Assembly: GCA_949825045.1 (NCBI GenBank)
Contig: OX463816.1
Coordinates: forward strand, 13,139,579-13,203,578
Length of the DNA stretch: 64,000 nucleotides
From: Argyresthia goedartella
Taxonomy: Eukaryota; Arthropoda; Insecta; Lepidoptera; Argyresthiidae
Direction of reading: 5' to 3'
Below, piece after piece: positions 22,005 through 34,200 of the stretch. Under the pieces are notes generated by a model. That model did not search any database. It was not told where the DNA came from and saw only the letters and a list, made by a program, of their open reading frames with translations. The translations under genes were made by a program, and so were the position numbers. How positions within the stretch are numbered: the first letter of the stretch is position 1; each line of letters begins with the position of its first letter.

Positions 22005-22500
22005 CTCGTACAAAAGACTGTCGTTTTACGTTTTACCGTTTACAATTGTATGGAATCCTTCGTGTGCGGGTCCGACGTCCTACTCGCACTTGACCGGTTT
22101 TTCTCAGGAACGGAGGATCACGTTGAAATTAATATCGATTACTAAAGTCAGTGGTCTCTTAAAGTTGCAAAAAATCAAACTTAAAGGTCAACGGAATCAA
22201 AGGATACCGCCATATATTTCACAATATTGCTGAAATTGCTTGATAAATATCAAGGTTATATAGGTTTTAATATTTATAGGTTTTGATTCCCTTGCAAATA
22301 CAAGGGAATCAAAACCTATAGGGTATTTCCCATTGACCTAGAATTCATAAAATATGGCAGGAAAAAGTCCTAATAAATAAGCACAAGAAAAGAAAAAATC
22401 TGAAAACCGTTTTTTTTTTTTGGAGTACTTGACACAAAAATGCGATTTGTGCAGAACCCTCGGTGCGCGAGTCCAACTCGCAATAGGCGGTTTTTTTTAC
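22005..22500 (+). repeat. gttccgt/tccg-run repeat pieces on the right of the LINE
   Basis: Contains two 3'-type ends (ggtccgacgtcctactcgca at about 22070 and gtgcgcgagtccaactcgca at about 22460). Between them is an internal block matching 19.25-19.50 kb (aattaatatcgattactaaa, agggaatcaaaacctata). The LINE therefore sits between related copies. Confidence 0.6.
22275..22320. repeat. Perfect 20-bp hairpin, 6-base loop
   Basis: Arm 22275-22294 is the exact reverse complement of 22301-22320, with loop caaata. The related copy at about 19.42 kb has only the right arm, so the left arm was added here. Confidence 0.92.
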
Positions 22501-23190
22501 ATTCACAACTGCAAAAGTTTTTCTATATTAGAATATCTTTCCAAATGAGGTCAATTTAATTTAAAGACCGCAGTGTAGTCACCGCTAAGCCTCATACATT
22601 CAGTATACCCACAGAGCAGAGATATCTGTGAGTATACCTATAATATGACGTATGTGTCTATAATAAATCATAAGTGGGAGCAATATTGTACCTCTTCCAC
22701 CTCGCCTAGGAAAAGGTGACAATGTGTGTTTTGTGATACAGATCTCCTCATATGAAACGATTTATCATTTCTTGCTTATCATCCTACCAGTACAAAGAAA
22801 GCAAAGCAAACACAGGGAGATTGGAAAACTTTAAAGTATTACCGCGCGGCCGACATCCCTAGGGTGTGTCTAAGCTGCAGCCAACCGGCATTGGAAAATT
22901 GGTATCCAATGCGGTTTCCCGGTTACCCCATGCAATGCTGATCAGATATACGGATTGTAGGATAGCGTACCGCCACAACGCTGCCGATATTTACATGAAT
23001 ATTGGAAAGCATTCTAGCAATCGCATAAGGATTGCAAAAGATATCTCTATTGCAACAAGCTTTAACCATGTATATATTTAGTATTCCAGATTTTGATTAA
23101 ACGCTGAGTTGGCCAGTAGCTGGCTGGGTAGGCCGGCGTCTAGAACGGCAGATTTTGGAGGGCGGCATGTTTAGGTATTTATTTATTTAT
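22501..23190. other. No feature seen
   Basis: No recognisable exon or repeat. The ORF at 22866-23081 lacks any domain. Confidence 0.4.
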
Positions 23191-23194
23191 GTCT

Positions 23195-23430
23195 TCTTAC
23201 AATATTTACACACATAGATCTATCCCCAAACTAGTATTCCCTGTATCTTGTGTACTAGACAACGATACACATACTTATATAGATAAATTGTATACTTAGA
23301 TAGATAAACAACCATGAATAGGGTACAAACATCCGTTCTCATCAAACAAGTATTTGCCCCCATCGGGACTCGAACCCGGGACCCTTGCCTTCGTAGGCCA
23401 CTGCCGACTCGGCCATTCGGGTCGATTTAA
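23195..23430 (-). mobile_element. tRNA-derived SINE (family A)
   Basis: Minus-strand copy. The 3' part (tagatctatccccaaac in plus-strand reading, ttccctgtatcttgtgtact) comes first, and the head with B-box sequence cgggactcgaacccggg is at 23363-23380. Confidence 0.75.
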
Positions 23431-23580
23431 CCTATTAGATATTAACGCTGCCGCCTCTCTTAAAGCTTACTTATTTCTACTCGACTTACTAACCATGAGA
23501 AAGATAGACTATTTTAGAGAAAGACAGTCCCGTAATCAATCACGTTGAGTACTTATTTGTTGATTTAGTTAGTGTATAGA

Positions 23581-24085
23581 TGAATTTTCCGAAATAATAT
23601 TTTCCTGGTGTTTTTTTTCAGATGCGCTCCAGGTTAGGCAATTTTCACTAATCCATTTTGCGTGACAGGGACCATAATCCATAAGTATGACTCAAAAAAA
23701 CATAGAAAATTCCAGTTAGGCATCGAGGAGTGAAATCGCCTATTTGATTTATTTAATAAATCGCACGCTATAGTATAATATTAGTCCGTTTGTGGACACT
23801 TTGTGGACGTTCTAACGCTGATGGAAAACATCGCGAGGAAACTTTCATATCTTCTTTGCTATGGCGATTGGCTAGTCCCCTGTTACGCAAAATGGGGTAG
23901 TGAAAATTGGCAAAACGGGGGCGCATCTGAAAAAAAAAATACAAGGAAAATATATGACTGATAAAAAGAAACAGTAGAAATAAAAACATGTACTACTAGT
24001 AAAAAAACGCATAGAAAAAATAAATGATTGGAAAAAACACGAATGGAAAAAACATGCAAGGAAAATATTATTTCGGGAAATTCAA
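23581..24085. mobile_element. Foldback element with long imperfect inverted arms
   Basis: Left arm about 23581-23672 (gaattttccgaaataat ... cagatgcgctcc ... ttttgcgtgacaggg). Its reverse complement is on the right in two pieces: 23877-23954 pairs with the inner part, and 24058-24085 (aaggaaaatattatttcggg) pairs with the outer end. The right arm is lengthened by about 100 bp, with caaggaaaatat repeated. No ORF with a domain. Confidence 0.65.
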
Positions 24086-24092
24086 ACATATG

Positions 24093-24515
24093 CCACCGTA
24101 AATTTTTCAAAACCGTTAGTTTATAAACTAACGTGTTAGTTGTAAACTATTGACAGGTTGCGACACATCGACAAATTGCGATAAATCGACAACAGACCGA
24201 CAGGGTTTATAATTTACTTTTCTTTTGTTCTGACATGTGTTGACATGTAGGTTGCTAACACGAAGACTATTCGAGGGCTTCGCTGCGCTCGCCCCCTTTA
24301 GTCTTCACCTTTAAAAGCTACTGCAGTGTTTGTCCTGGTATTTCCTTTGCAATTCAAGTTTAAACCAGTTCACAATTTAACGGTTTTATTATTAACTAAC
24401 GCGTCATATCGTAAGCAGTACGGTACAGTATACAATTTATCGATAGTTTGTAAATTAACGAGAAAAAAAACGTTAGATTATGAACTAACGCTTTTGACAA
24501 TCTTACGGTGACATA
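24093..24515. mobile_element. MITE with about 40-bp terminal inverted repeats
   Basis: The left end (caccgtaaatttttcaaaac, then cgttagtttataaactaac) and the right end (gttagattatgaactaacg, then ttttgacaatcttacggtg) are inverted copies with few mismatches. The core of about 340 bp includes gggcttcgctgcgctcgccc. Non-coding. Target-site duplication unclear. Confidence 0.65.
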
Positions 24516-24629
24516 CTCGATTTAGTTTGATTGTGCTCATTAGAAACATTAGAAAGCCGCTTTGGTTGGCCAACCCACACTACTCTGCCACTGGACGATA
24601 GTGATTAAATCATAAATAATACAAACATA

Positions 24630-25025
24630 TTATAATAGTTTATGTGTCTGCTACATAATGGAGGGCATTAATACTCGAGAGTTTTAATGCCTAATTCTGT
24701 ACAGTTACATACACTAGTTTATCTACACACATATCATAAGCTCTCTTTGATGTGTTCAGGAACCGCATGTTTGACCGGCATTGTGGCTCTGTAGTTGTTT
24801 AGCTTGTTCTGTAGTACCAACTTCACAGACAAACTAGCGGCGGGCGTCGGCGTTCGAAATTTGAATGTCATAATATGTAGAAAAATTACACATTATGGTC
24901 GAAATGTGTAATTTATCAGAAAAGAAATGAGTTTTTACCAAGTAGTTTAACATTATGCTGATCGTAGCGTGCGGTTTTTGTACCCAGTAAAGAGGGTTTA
25001 TAATACGTGTGTAGATAAAAAAATA
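24630..25025 (+). repeat. Dispersed repeat R, copy 1
   Basis: Matches 44.22-44.59 kb over most of its length in the same orientation, with blocks such as gcattaatactcgagagt, ctctttgatgtgttcaggaa, cattgtggctctg and cattatgctgatcgta. Copy 1 alone has a segment of about 65 bp with a 12-bp hairpin at 24883-24914. Confidence 0.7.
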
Positions 25026-25193
25026 TATATGATTGTAAACTACCTATTTCACAGTCGATTTGATAACTATCGAATTATATCGAGTTCGGGAAATGTATAA
25101 ATCCGCCACTGCATACAAATTACTTACTCACTGCTAATTTCTACAGGTAGTTGAATATGTTTGGGGGTATGTTTATTATTTCCCGTTTCTATG

Positions 25194-25230
25194 CTTTGAG
25201 TAATAATGATTTATACATTATTACTCAAAG
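25194..25230. repeat. Perfect 15-bp hairpin, 7-base loop
   Basis: ctttgagtaataatg is followed by loop atttata and the exact reverse complement. Confidence 0.9.
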
Positions 25231-25304
25231 TTTCTATGTCGCTTGTTAGCCAGAGTTGTTTAAAAACGATTGTGTAGTCCGAAAATAGCCAGCCTGTACT
25301 CGAA

Positions 25305-25360
25305 CTCGAGTAAGATTGGGCCATACTCCACGACGCTGGCTCAGTGCGGGTTGACAGGTT
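25305..25360 (-). mobile_element. SINE (family D) body fragment
   Basis: Contains ccatactccacgacgctggc and tcagtgcgggttgac, the reverse of the SINE D body at 8.06-8.10 kb. Confidence 0.45.
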
Positions 25361-27025
25361 AAGAAATAGTGACACTCGACCCATAGCCACCTTCTGTACT
25401 TGTCTCCTCGGAAGCGATGCAGCAGACGTTATCTCGGATCAGTGCAATCACAACCAGCTAAACTTAAACTAAACAACAATATAACAAATTTCTATATCGT
25501 CTGCCCCATTTTGTTCCCATTTCTGAAATGTGGTGAAACGCTGAGAGCATTCTGCCCGAAGCAGCGCGAATCATTACTCAATAGCATCGAGAGATATGCC
25601 GATGCGGGGAAATGATTTATTGCAGTCACTACTCACAGAATTAATTAGGACTGGAAGCTCCTTGCGCACGAAATCCCCCACAGAAGACATACAATATTTT
25701 TGAGGGGGACTCGGGGTCACATACCCTCAGAGATACACAACTACAGATGCAAACCAATTCTCGTAGCAACAAACGCACGCATCGTAAGACTCGGCAACAC
25801 AATGATACTTCTTATTCTTCTTTTATAAATGGCGTAAATCCGTGAGAACCAGAAATTAATATCTTGGGAATATGTTGTTGCTTACTGCCCAGGAGAACGT
25901 GTAGGGTGAAGGGGTAGGGGAGGGAATATTTCCTACGGACGTGACCAACAGTCCCCCTCAATGATGCGTATGCCAGCGTGCAAAAGAGGCTCATAACATG
26001 TACGTAATTTGGCAGATGGGTAAACGCAAGGAGGTCCCCCAGTCAACGTTCACGACTGCAAACTTAACGAAACAATGAAGCAGCAATTTTCTTTTTTTGC
26101 AGCAGTGTCATGTCAACCAAATGGTGTACTCCGCAGACACGAATGAGCCTAAGAACCCTCGCTAGGATGGCGTTTCCATTCTTAAGCCTTCTAGTCACTA
26201 CTGCAGGCAGACCCGCTAATGGCAGTAGCTGAATAAGCAATTGTTGTGCCGCCTTTTTAAGGCGTCATGCTGAATGTTCCGTATAGCAAGTATCTCTTGA
26301 GGGAGTGGAGTACGAATCAAGCAGGAGCTAAGTGGGACAAAGCGATTTTTTTTGGGTGAATGACTGATCTGATAATGTGTGACATGTGTGCTATTATTTA
26401 AAGGTAGGTTGAGTAACTTAATGGGGATATTAGGAGGTATTTGGACAGTTAGTCTGATACATGAAGTCAAGGAGAAGGAATAACAAGAAAGATTCAAAGA
26501 AAATCTTAAAAGTTTCGTAGCGTTAAGTGGCACATAACATCTGGCGTAACAAAAATGTACAAACATTTTCATATTCATAAAATTGTGCCTCTCTCGTAGG
26601 ACAAGTTTTTTCCTGCAATAATAAACAGAGTTAGCAGGCGGTGATTACTCACCCCGCGTAAGTTCAAAGGGTGCAGCGCGGAAGGAAGGTGCGTGCAGTA
26701 TAAATCAGTTTGTTGTGATTTAGGTGAGGGATTTACGCGAACTTCCTTGCTGCGACGCTTGGCCTACGATGGTATGCCCCTAAAGCAAGATAAACATAAA
26801 ACTCTATATTCTAGCCACAAACTCAAGCTTTTTGTTAAGATTTATTTCCTTATCGACAAACGTAGCTCAGGTTAAAATCAGCTCGAACTCGGGAACAAAT
26901 CGCTGCAAAAAATGAAACTTACGAGTATTTTATGAGTATTTCTCTTCTGGGCAATCTTGTATTAACCTGTCAGTCTGTGGCAGTCAGTGCTAAAAAGAAA
27001 GTAAAGATTGTAATGCGCTTTAAAA
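25361..27025. other. No feature seen
   Basis: About 1.7 kb without a recognisable exon. ORFs of 60-120 codons (for example minus 26578-26216) show no family signature. Confidence 0.4.
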
Positions 27026-27029
27026 CAAG

Positions 27030-27525
27030 CGCGGGAAGGGTTCCGTACCATTATCTATAAAAATGGCAAAATAAAACACGTTTGTTGTATGGGAGCTCCC
27101 CTTATTTATTTATTTTTAAAGTGTATAATATAACTCAATATTCTCTGAATATTTCAAGCGTATACCTGTTGCCGTTATCAATATCAAGCAAAAATATCAC
27201 GTTTGTTGTATGGGACCCCCTTAACCTCTTGAATCCTCCGGCGCCACTTTTCCGTTATAGGTTTTAAATTTTATTACCAAGGTTCAAAATGGCGACCCGT
27301 CCCAACTACCCTCGGTTTTTGAGAGTTTAAATATTTATTTTATTCTGTTTTTAGTATTGGTATTCTTATTTATAGCGGCAACAACAATACACCATCTGTG
27401 AAATTTTCAACCGCCTATCATGGTGCATGAGATACAGCTTGGTGACAGACAGACGGACGGACGGACAGCGGGGACTTAGTAATAGGGTTCCGTTTGGCGC
27501 TCTTCGGGTACGGAACCCTAAAAAA
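27030..27525 (-). repeat. gttccgt/tccg-run repeat, minus orientation
   Basis: Bounded by gggttccgtaccattatct on the left and cggtacggaaccctaaaa on the right, with gacggacggacggac and tttatagcggcaacaa in reverse of the other copies. An internal gtttgttgtatgggagctcc segment appears twice (about 27080 and 27200). Confidence 0.65.
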
Positions 27526-29670
27526 TGGTAGCAGACTTCACTGAAATTATTTTAGCTATAATTTATTAACATAGCATCAGTGGTTCCTTTACCAGCCTTA
27601 TAAGAAACAAGTTAAACAAATGTTAGTCTCTTATGGTTTCATTATGTGTCGGAAGTTTTTAAAATTTAAAATGTATAGTAATTTTGCATAGGTTTCAGTC
27701 GTCGAGGGGCCAGCCATCAAGGGAGCAACAGTCAAAATACCAGAAAAGTTTTAATTCTGTTTGGGTGAAGTTTTGACGGTTTAATTATCTATTTATTTAT
27801 TGTAAAGGGCCTTACTTAGAAATCTATTTATCAGTCAATTATAGACTCAAACGGAATAATAAAGATTAATGCGACTATACCTAATGTCGTATTCAAATGC
27901 TGATGGTTTTGCTTGATTTGTCCAAAATTTTAAAAAGTAATTAATGATTACTAGTTATGTTTTTATTGCACACGATAGCCTTGCTTTCGTAATCCTATTT
28001 GTAGAGGAACTTTGTTGCACGCTCGCAACTACTCGCAAGTAGGAATTTAGTTTTCACTGGAGTCTGATATTTTTGTGTTGAGAATTGAGTACGGCAGCGA
28101 GAAATTGTACATTTTGAAAAAAAAACTGTCTCTCTCCTATCGAGTGTTAAAAAACCATATAAACTTTTATTAATGATAACTTGGAAATTGATTCTGGTTC
28201 GCAATTTCGTGTTTATTCCTATAAATAATTTTAATCCATTTTGGTTGCCTCTATCGAGCCTATATTTTTTTTTATAGAGTGTTAATTTTAGTCTCCATAC
28301 AAAAATCGTGTGTCCCACCTAGATCATATCATACTTCGAAGTCACACAAAACAGCACAACTGTTTTTAACAGTAAAATTTTGTCAGTTTTGAATTATTAT
28401 GTTAATATGCTTTGTTCCCATTAATTCTTTTGAATAAACAACGTAAAATATAATACAAACTAGTTTAAAACATGTGTGTCTCACTTTTTGTTCTTGAATC
28501 TAACCTCACGTATATAACATTAAGAAACAATGAAATCAGCAAGACTACCAGCCCGTAAGTAAAGTTTTTTAGTCATGGCAATACCACCTCAGTTTGGCCA
28601 ACATATAGAAAGAAATCGCCATTTCGTTTTCTGTCAAAGTGATTCAGAAGTTCGTCGACGCGTTTGTCTCGGCGAATTTTAATTGTTTTTAAGTGAGATT
28701 ACACGATAAGAATGCCAATTTACGTTATAAGTTTTAATTGTGTCTAGATAGAATGTTCCTCTATCAAATCGAACTATGCGGCGTCCTACTACTTCACAAG
28801 ATACGTGAATACATATTTTTTAGGTTGTGTCCACAGAGATTTTGATTCACGAATAATACATTGTGTAACTATATGTGTAAAGCATTCGTGATCGTTTGTT
28901 AGGAGTAGTTTACACTGTAGAATCGAAATAATAAGGCTTCATAAGTTTAAAAAAAAGTTATAAAGCTTTTATTTAACTTCAATTGTATGTATGTATGTAT
29001 ATTTGTTCGGGAGGAATCTTGCAACACCATCTTGAAGCACACATCTTCAAATATTTTGGTGATTATTATATTTGTTGCCATTAAATTATAACATTGTGTT
29101 TACCCTGTGATGGTAGTGATTTATTGAAATAAATAAATAAATAAAAAACAATTCGTATTTTGCGTCATGCGTCCCCTTGATTTTCTCCTTTTGCCCAAAA
29201 TGATGAATAGAAAAATCCCAAGTAACTATTTAACTTTGGCTTGGCTTGCTTGGTCCTTAACCATCGTGAGATTGCCTGCCGAACGAGCGTTTGGTACAGT
29301 GAAGTGTTTGCCGAGCGTGTGAAAGCGCAGAAATATGTTTGAATTTGCATAGTTTGACCGCTAGCGGCCGTGGTGGAAGGATTGTAATGAGAATTTACGC
29401 GTCTGCTGTTCTCTATGCTGTCTGTTCCCGAAGTAAGGCCACGTACGCGATAAAGTTGAATTTATTTCATATTCCATCGCCGGAAGAGAAATGTTCTAAT
29501 TTGAAACTGCGCGATGTAGTTGCCAGAGTAAAAGTTCATTGAGGAGCATTCTTTAAACTGTGAGTTAGCTAGGCAAGGATCATTGTTGGCACTCAATATA
29601 ATGTAATAATTTCTTTCCGGAAGTTGTAATACCAGCACATAATTAATCATAATCATCCGCATTTTCAGAT
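27526..29670. other. No feature seen
   Basis: About 2.1 kb of AT-rich sequence. It holds short tetranucleotide (gtat)n at about 28985 and (aaat)n at about 29130. No supported gene. Confidence 0.4.
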
Positions 29671-29674
29671 CATT

Positions 29675-30078
29675 TTAAGAGTTCCGTACCCGAAGGTTGC
29701 TAAACGGGACCCTATTACCACCGCTGTCCGTCTGTCCGTCCGTCCGTCTGTCACCAGGCTGTATCTCATGAACCGTGATATAGTTAGATAGATGAAATTT
29801 TCACAAATGATGTATTTCAGTTGCCGCTATAACAACACATACAAAAAAAAAAAAAAAGTAATATTTAAGGGGGCTCTCATACAACAATTCTTTCAGTACC
29901 ACATACAAACATATAAATGCACCTGGTTACGTATATGGAGTGTGAACGCAGCCGCACCAATAACTTTGTAAACAACATTTTGCTATGTAAAATCCAAACT
30001 CCACACCATCCATACCATTGTACGGTGGTACGGAACCCTTCGTGCGCGAGTTAGACTCGCACTTGACCGGGTTTTTAT
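29675..30078 (+). repeat. gttccgt/tccg-run repeat, plus orientation
   Basis: Begins agagttccgtacccgaagg, then tgtccgtccgtccgtctgtc, ctgtatctcatgaaccgtga and ttgccgctataacaacac. It ends acggaacccttcgtgcgcga ... cttgaccgggttttt. A stretch matching the dispersed repeat of 17.26 kb (cacctggttacgtatatgga ... gccgcaccaata) is embedded at about 29.92-29.98 kb. Confidence 0.7.
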
Positions 30079-31188
30079 TGATGCCAATGCAAATGCAAAT
30101 GAGGCTTTTTCTAAGAAAGTACTTAGTTCGAAAATTTCTAAACGTGGGCTAAACTGAAAAAAAGCAGTGTGGCCAAAAGGCGTGACACGAAACAACAACA
30201 AATGTGTAAGTATTCCGTAAGTAACACAATAGAAGCTAAATAAACATCTATTTCCGTAAACACCGTTTTCACTCAACAAATTGCCCTGGGAGTGAAGCAT
30301 TACAACGCCTGAAGTTTATCTAAGCAAGGCAATGGAAATACAGCTTCAGCCAACTTGAGCCAACAGGAACGCTTCTAAATCATGTTCTCTGCAGGGAATC
30401 ACTTGAATCACGAGGATTTTGATACAAACCGTTTAGCTGCGGTCTAGCGGTGCCAGTGATAACATCTCACTTACATAGGTTGGGGATAGGGGTGGGAAAA
30501 GGTTCTAGTAGAATAACAATATCTAAATTCGACCAAATTAAGACTACGTATACATACATTTTCACCTGTGTGTACTAAGTTAGGATTTGTAACTGCGAAT
30601 TGTAATCAGTGATCATTAATTTGGTGAACCACTCCACGGGGTGTGAGGCTGTAATCTGCACATATGAAATTTTCACCAAAAAAAATTCTGACACTGAGAA
30701 AAATAGGATGAAATAGTCATAAATAGTGAACAACGGAATAAAAATAGTATCCTTCATAGTTTCAACTTTAGCGACACACTTTAAAATTCACATAAATCAA
30801 TAGTGTGTTATATAAACCAACAATGTGTAGTTTTCCTTGTTTGTGAGCTATCGGATTAAATATTAAATATCTTTCCCACCATATATCTTACATAACTTAG
30901 GTCGCTTTATGACTATATTCTACGTGTCACTTTTTGTTTCTTTAAGGGTCATCTATATGTTTTTATTAGTTTTGATGTGCGCCGCCGACTGAAGTTTTTT
31001 TTTTATATCGGAAACAAATGTCGACTCCACTTATTCAAAATATTTGGGCTCTATTTCCCTCAGTTTAGGTTAGTCATGATCAGAATCAGTATTTACAAAC
31101 CTTAATACCATCTATTAAACAATATCCATCGGGTAAATTGAAAATACCTTTGTAGAAATAAAACACCCGTCAGATGGAAATGAATAGG
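30079..31188. other. No feature seen
   Basis: About 1.1 kb of AT-rich sequence without recognised features, ending at the start of the duplicated block. Confidence 0.4.
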
Positions 31189-34100
31189 CATTTACCCTCA
31201 AAACACCCATTTATGGCAGAGGCAGAAGACAAACAACAGAACCAGAAAGAACGAGACATGGCATGAAACAGGAAGTGTCATTATTTTGACAGATGTCACT
31301 ATTTTTGACAGATGTCAAGGATTTTGACAGGTGTTTGATGATAGAATGAAGAATAGAAATAAAATCATGACACATTTCATAAAAGTAACATATTTTGTCA
31401 AAATCATAAAGTTGTTATATTATATAAAGTTGGGCTTCTGACATCCCATAAGGGAAATGTCGTGATACCATATCATGTTATGTTACTTTCGTAAACAAGT
31501 AAATAAGAAAAGAAGAGGTTGTGAAATAAAAGAGAAAAAGAACCAACATAAGTGAGCTGAAGCTGAGAATCAACTTAAGTGCAGTATATCAGGTATTGAC
31601 CTGACAATAATGTTTATCTTGACATAAATATAATTATTTTTTACTTGAGGCAGACAAAAGATAGTCTTTATCTTGCTTAGATACTATTCTAAAAGACAAC
31701 TTGCTTTGTAGGGTTTAGTTATAATACTAATATTGATATTGATCATCGATGTTATTTGTATAAGAGAACACAGGTAAAACGAAAATATGATGTTTTTAAC
31801 ATAAATAATAACAAAATTGTCAGTTGTTACAATAGAAAGACTGCTGATAGAGGCGGTTTTCCTTTTACTTATCTGCTAGCCGGAAAAGGAAAAAAAAATA
31901 CACAACAATTAAGGCAAATTTTATGTTGTTGCCCCACAAAAGCCCACAATAAAATCTTCAGTACTCTAGCCTAGGTGATGTCTGTCAAAAAAGTTCCTTA
32001 ATAGGTGCCGTGCGTCTCTAAAGGTCTTAGCGAAAATAATATTGAGGTGAAATAACGGTAGGATATTCTTGCAGTTACTGTAGAAAGTCAAATAGAGCTA
32101 TCCCGTGCTGAGTTAGATAGTCATATTATTGTTGGACTACAGACCTCCGAAGGATGAAAAAAGCCGTGGTAATTTCGAAATATTTGAGAAAATTATGGAT
32201 GAAGCCCTAAGCCCTATGTTATAACTGAAAAAAGGTTATGGTTTGTGGCGATGTTAATGTAGATTTGCTAGTAGATGCAACAATGAAACTTAATTAATAT
32301 ACTTAATAACTTAATTAGTCCTGTACCTATTTTCTAGAGCTGTCTAGAATTGCACTTAGCCAAACATGCTTAGATAGCGTTTTTTGTGACTGTGTATTTA
32401 CAAGTAAAAATGTTATTAACTGCTTACCCTCCGATCACAGCGGTCAAACAGTTTCAGAATTAAATTCTTAGGTAAGCATTCTGGAAATATTGCATGATTT
32501 TAAATGTTCAAGCCATAATCCTCACCAGGGTACCTTTATAACTCAGTGACCTTTTAACTACTATTTCTGAGATTTGGCATGTCATCATTTCATCACAGTT
32601 TTTGAAACCTAAACGAAGTCGGTAGGTACCGTTTGCTTGCACGAGAGATGAGGATTACATCTTGACGTTCAAGCTGTAAACCTCACTAACCTTTAGCTGT
32701 ATCTTTGGAACTATAACGGTAGGTACTATTTTTTTCCACTGATCACTGTATATGACTAATATTTTTTTTGGCAGTATGAGTATCAGTAGAATTTATTTTC
32801 ATGAAGATTTCAAATGTTACAGCTTGAAGCTCACGATTTACTGAAGTAGGAATCAGGGTGTTCATATTGTTGTAACACTGATTAGTCAAACAAAGTCTAC
32901 TACCACTCTAGTCGAAGACAAATTCCTTTGCAACCCTTGCGGATACAGCCTTCCTACCTCAACCCTCGTCCGGGCCTATCTATCGCACCCTCGCTTTATC
33001 GGAGGGAAATTTGAGTAGGACCGCGTGCTACAAAAATTGAGCATGGCTATTTGTTGCGTAGGTATCTCGTGTTGCTATGTACTTTGAGCCAGGCGTTTAA
33101 AGCAACGGCCGATAGATAAACTCGAGATATAAATTATGGCCTCAGAGATTCGGGTTTGGAAAATCTAGCGTGCCGGTTTTTCCCTCAAATAGTCGATTAA
33201 TGAACAAAATGTGTTTGATAAATTTGTTACCAGTAGCGAATCTTACCGTATCTGCTTAAGTATGTAACAACGAATGCATCTGTCCGTGTTACCTTGATAG
33301 ACAGGTGGGTATTATACCCCCTAGGGTATAAAAAGAGATTTTGATGAAGCATCATGTGATCTACTAGCTTGGCTATGCAACAGAAGTGAATTTATAATAG
33401 GATAGGCATTAATTGGGTCTGAATTGAACATCTACAATTTTATTAAATATCGCACAAAGCTGACCTAGTAAGAAAAATCTATAAAATATACCGTTTATGA
33501 GAGCTCGTTGCTTAATATGCGCATACATCTGGCTGGCCTCGAAACGCAAGATTACCCCTTATAACGTGTAGTCATATCATAGCAGGCAGGATTATCCCGC
33601 TCTGGAGATAATGATCCGTGAAGTATGGGTACCTACTAAGCAGAACAATATTCGCTTGATGTTGCTCTAAAAGCCCTGTCGCTGTGGCATTTACTTCGGT
33701 AGGTAGAGTGACGGTTTGGTCTCATAAACCGGTCGCAATATGTGTGCAGCTCGCTGGATTGCTTCGCCATTGGAGCGCCGTATTGACGTCACAAATTCAG
33801 ATGCACAGATATGGTGACTTTTGTGAACGCGTTACTTACGCGTTGGAATGGGACTTAATATACTTTCTGAGACAGAAAATCAAATAGATGGTGCTTAGAA
33901 AACCTGCCTCGTTTTTTCTTTTGTGCTTAATGAATGTGGTTTGTTAGTTGTTTTTAAAAACATCGATCATCGCAAACGCTCATGTATCTAAGATTTTTTA
34001 ATATTTTATTAGTACCTCTCTGAGAGTAATTTATACATACGTTTGCATCCATGAAAACCCTGTGCTACTCCAGTGGTGCTCGGAAAACTGCGAAATTGTG

Positions 34101-34200
34101 GCACTTACTGCATTTTTTTAAGAAAGGCTCAAGGCATCCTTAGTGTGTATTTTTTTGTAAAGTGAACTTAATTTGCTACAAATTGAGTTCGAGCAGAACT
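31189..34200 (+). repeat. Tandem segmental duplication, copy 1 (3,012 bp)
   Basis: Begins catttaccctcaaaacaccc and ends gttcgagcagaact. It is repeated immediately downstream. By eye I count 13 substitutions and one 1-base indel between copies. All but one lie in the last 1.45 kb of the unit. The left part contains a three-fold short repeat (ttttgacagatgtcac type, about 31290-31335) and a dead LINE endonuclease fragment. No live gene is recognised in the unit. Confidence 0.95.
31790..32475 (+). pseudogene. LINE endonuclease remnant (copy 1)
   Basis: Fragments in several frames match the endonuclease of the minus-strand LINE at 48.9-49.7 kb: VSCYNRKTADRGG (compare ASCFNRKSAIHGG), VMVCGDVNVDLLVDATMK (compare VVICGDFNLDLLVDPPL), SQTCLDSVFC and LPSDHSGQTV. 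It has many stops. The 72-codon ORF at 31756-31974 is part of this remnant, not an independent gene. Confidence 0.6.

Noticed and set aside
23354..23548. 64-codon ORF with a GLEPGTLAFVGHC-like start
   Set aside because: It is the SINE head read through its B-box, a very common artefact in this type of genome.
31756..31974. Identical 72-codon ORFs at 31756 and 34768 as a duplicated gene
   Set aside because: The identity comes from the 3-kb tandem duplication, and the translation matches part of a dead LINE endonuclease.
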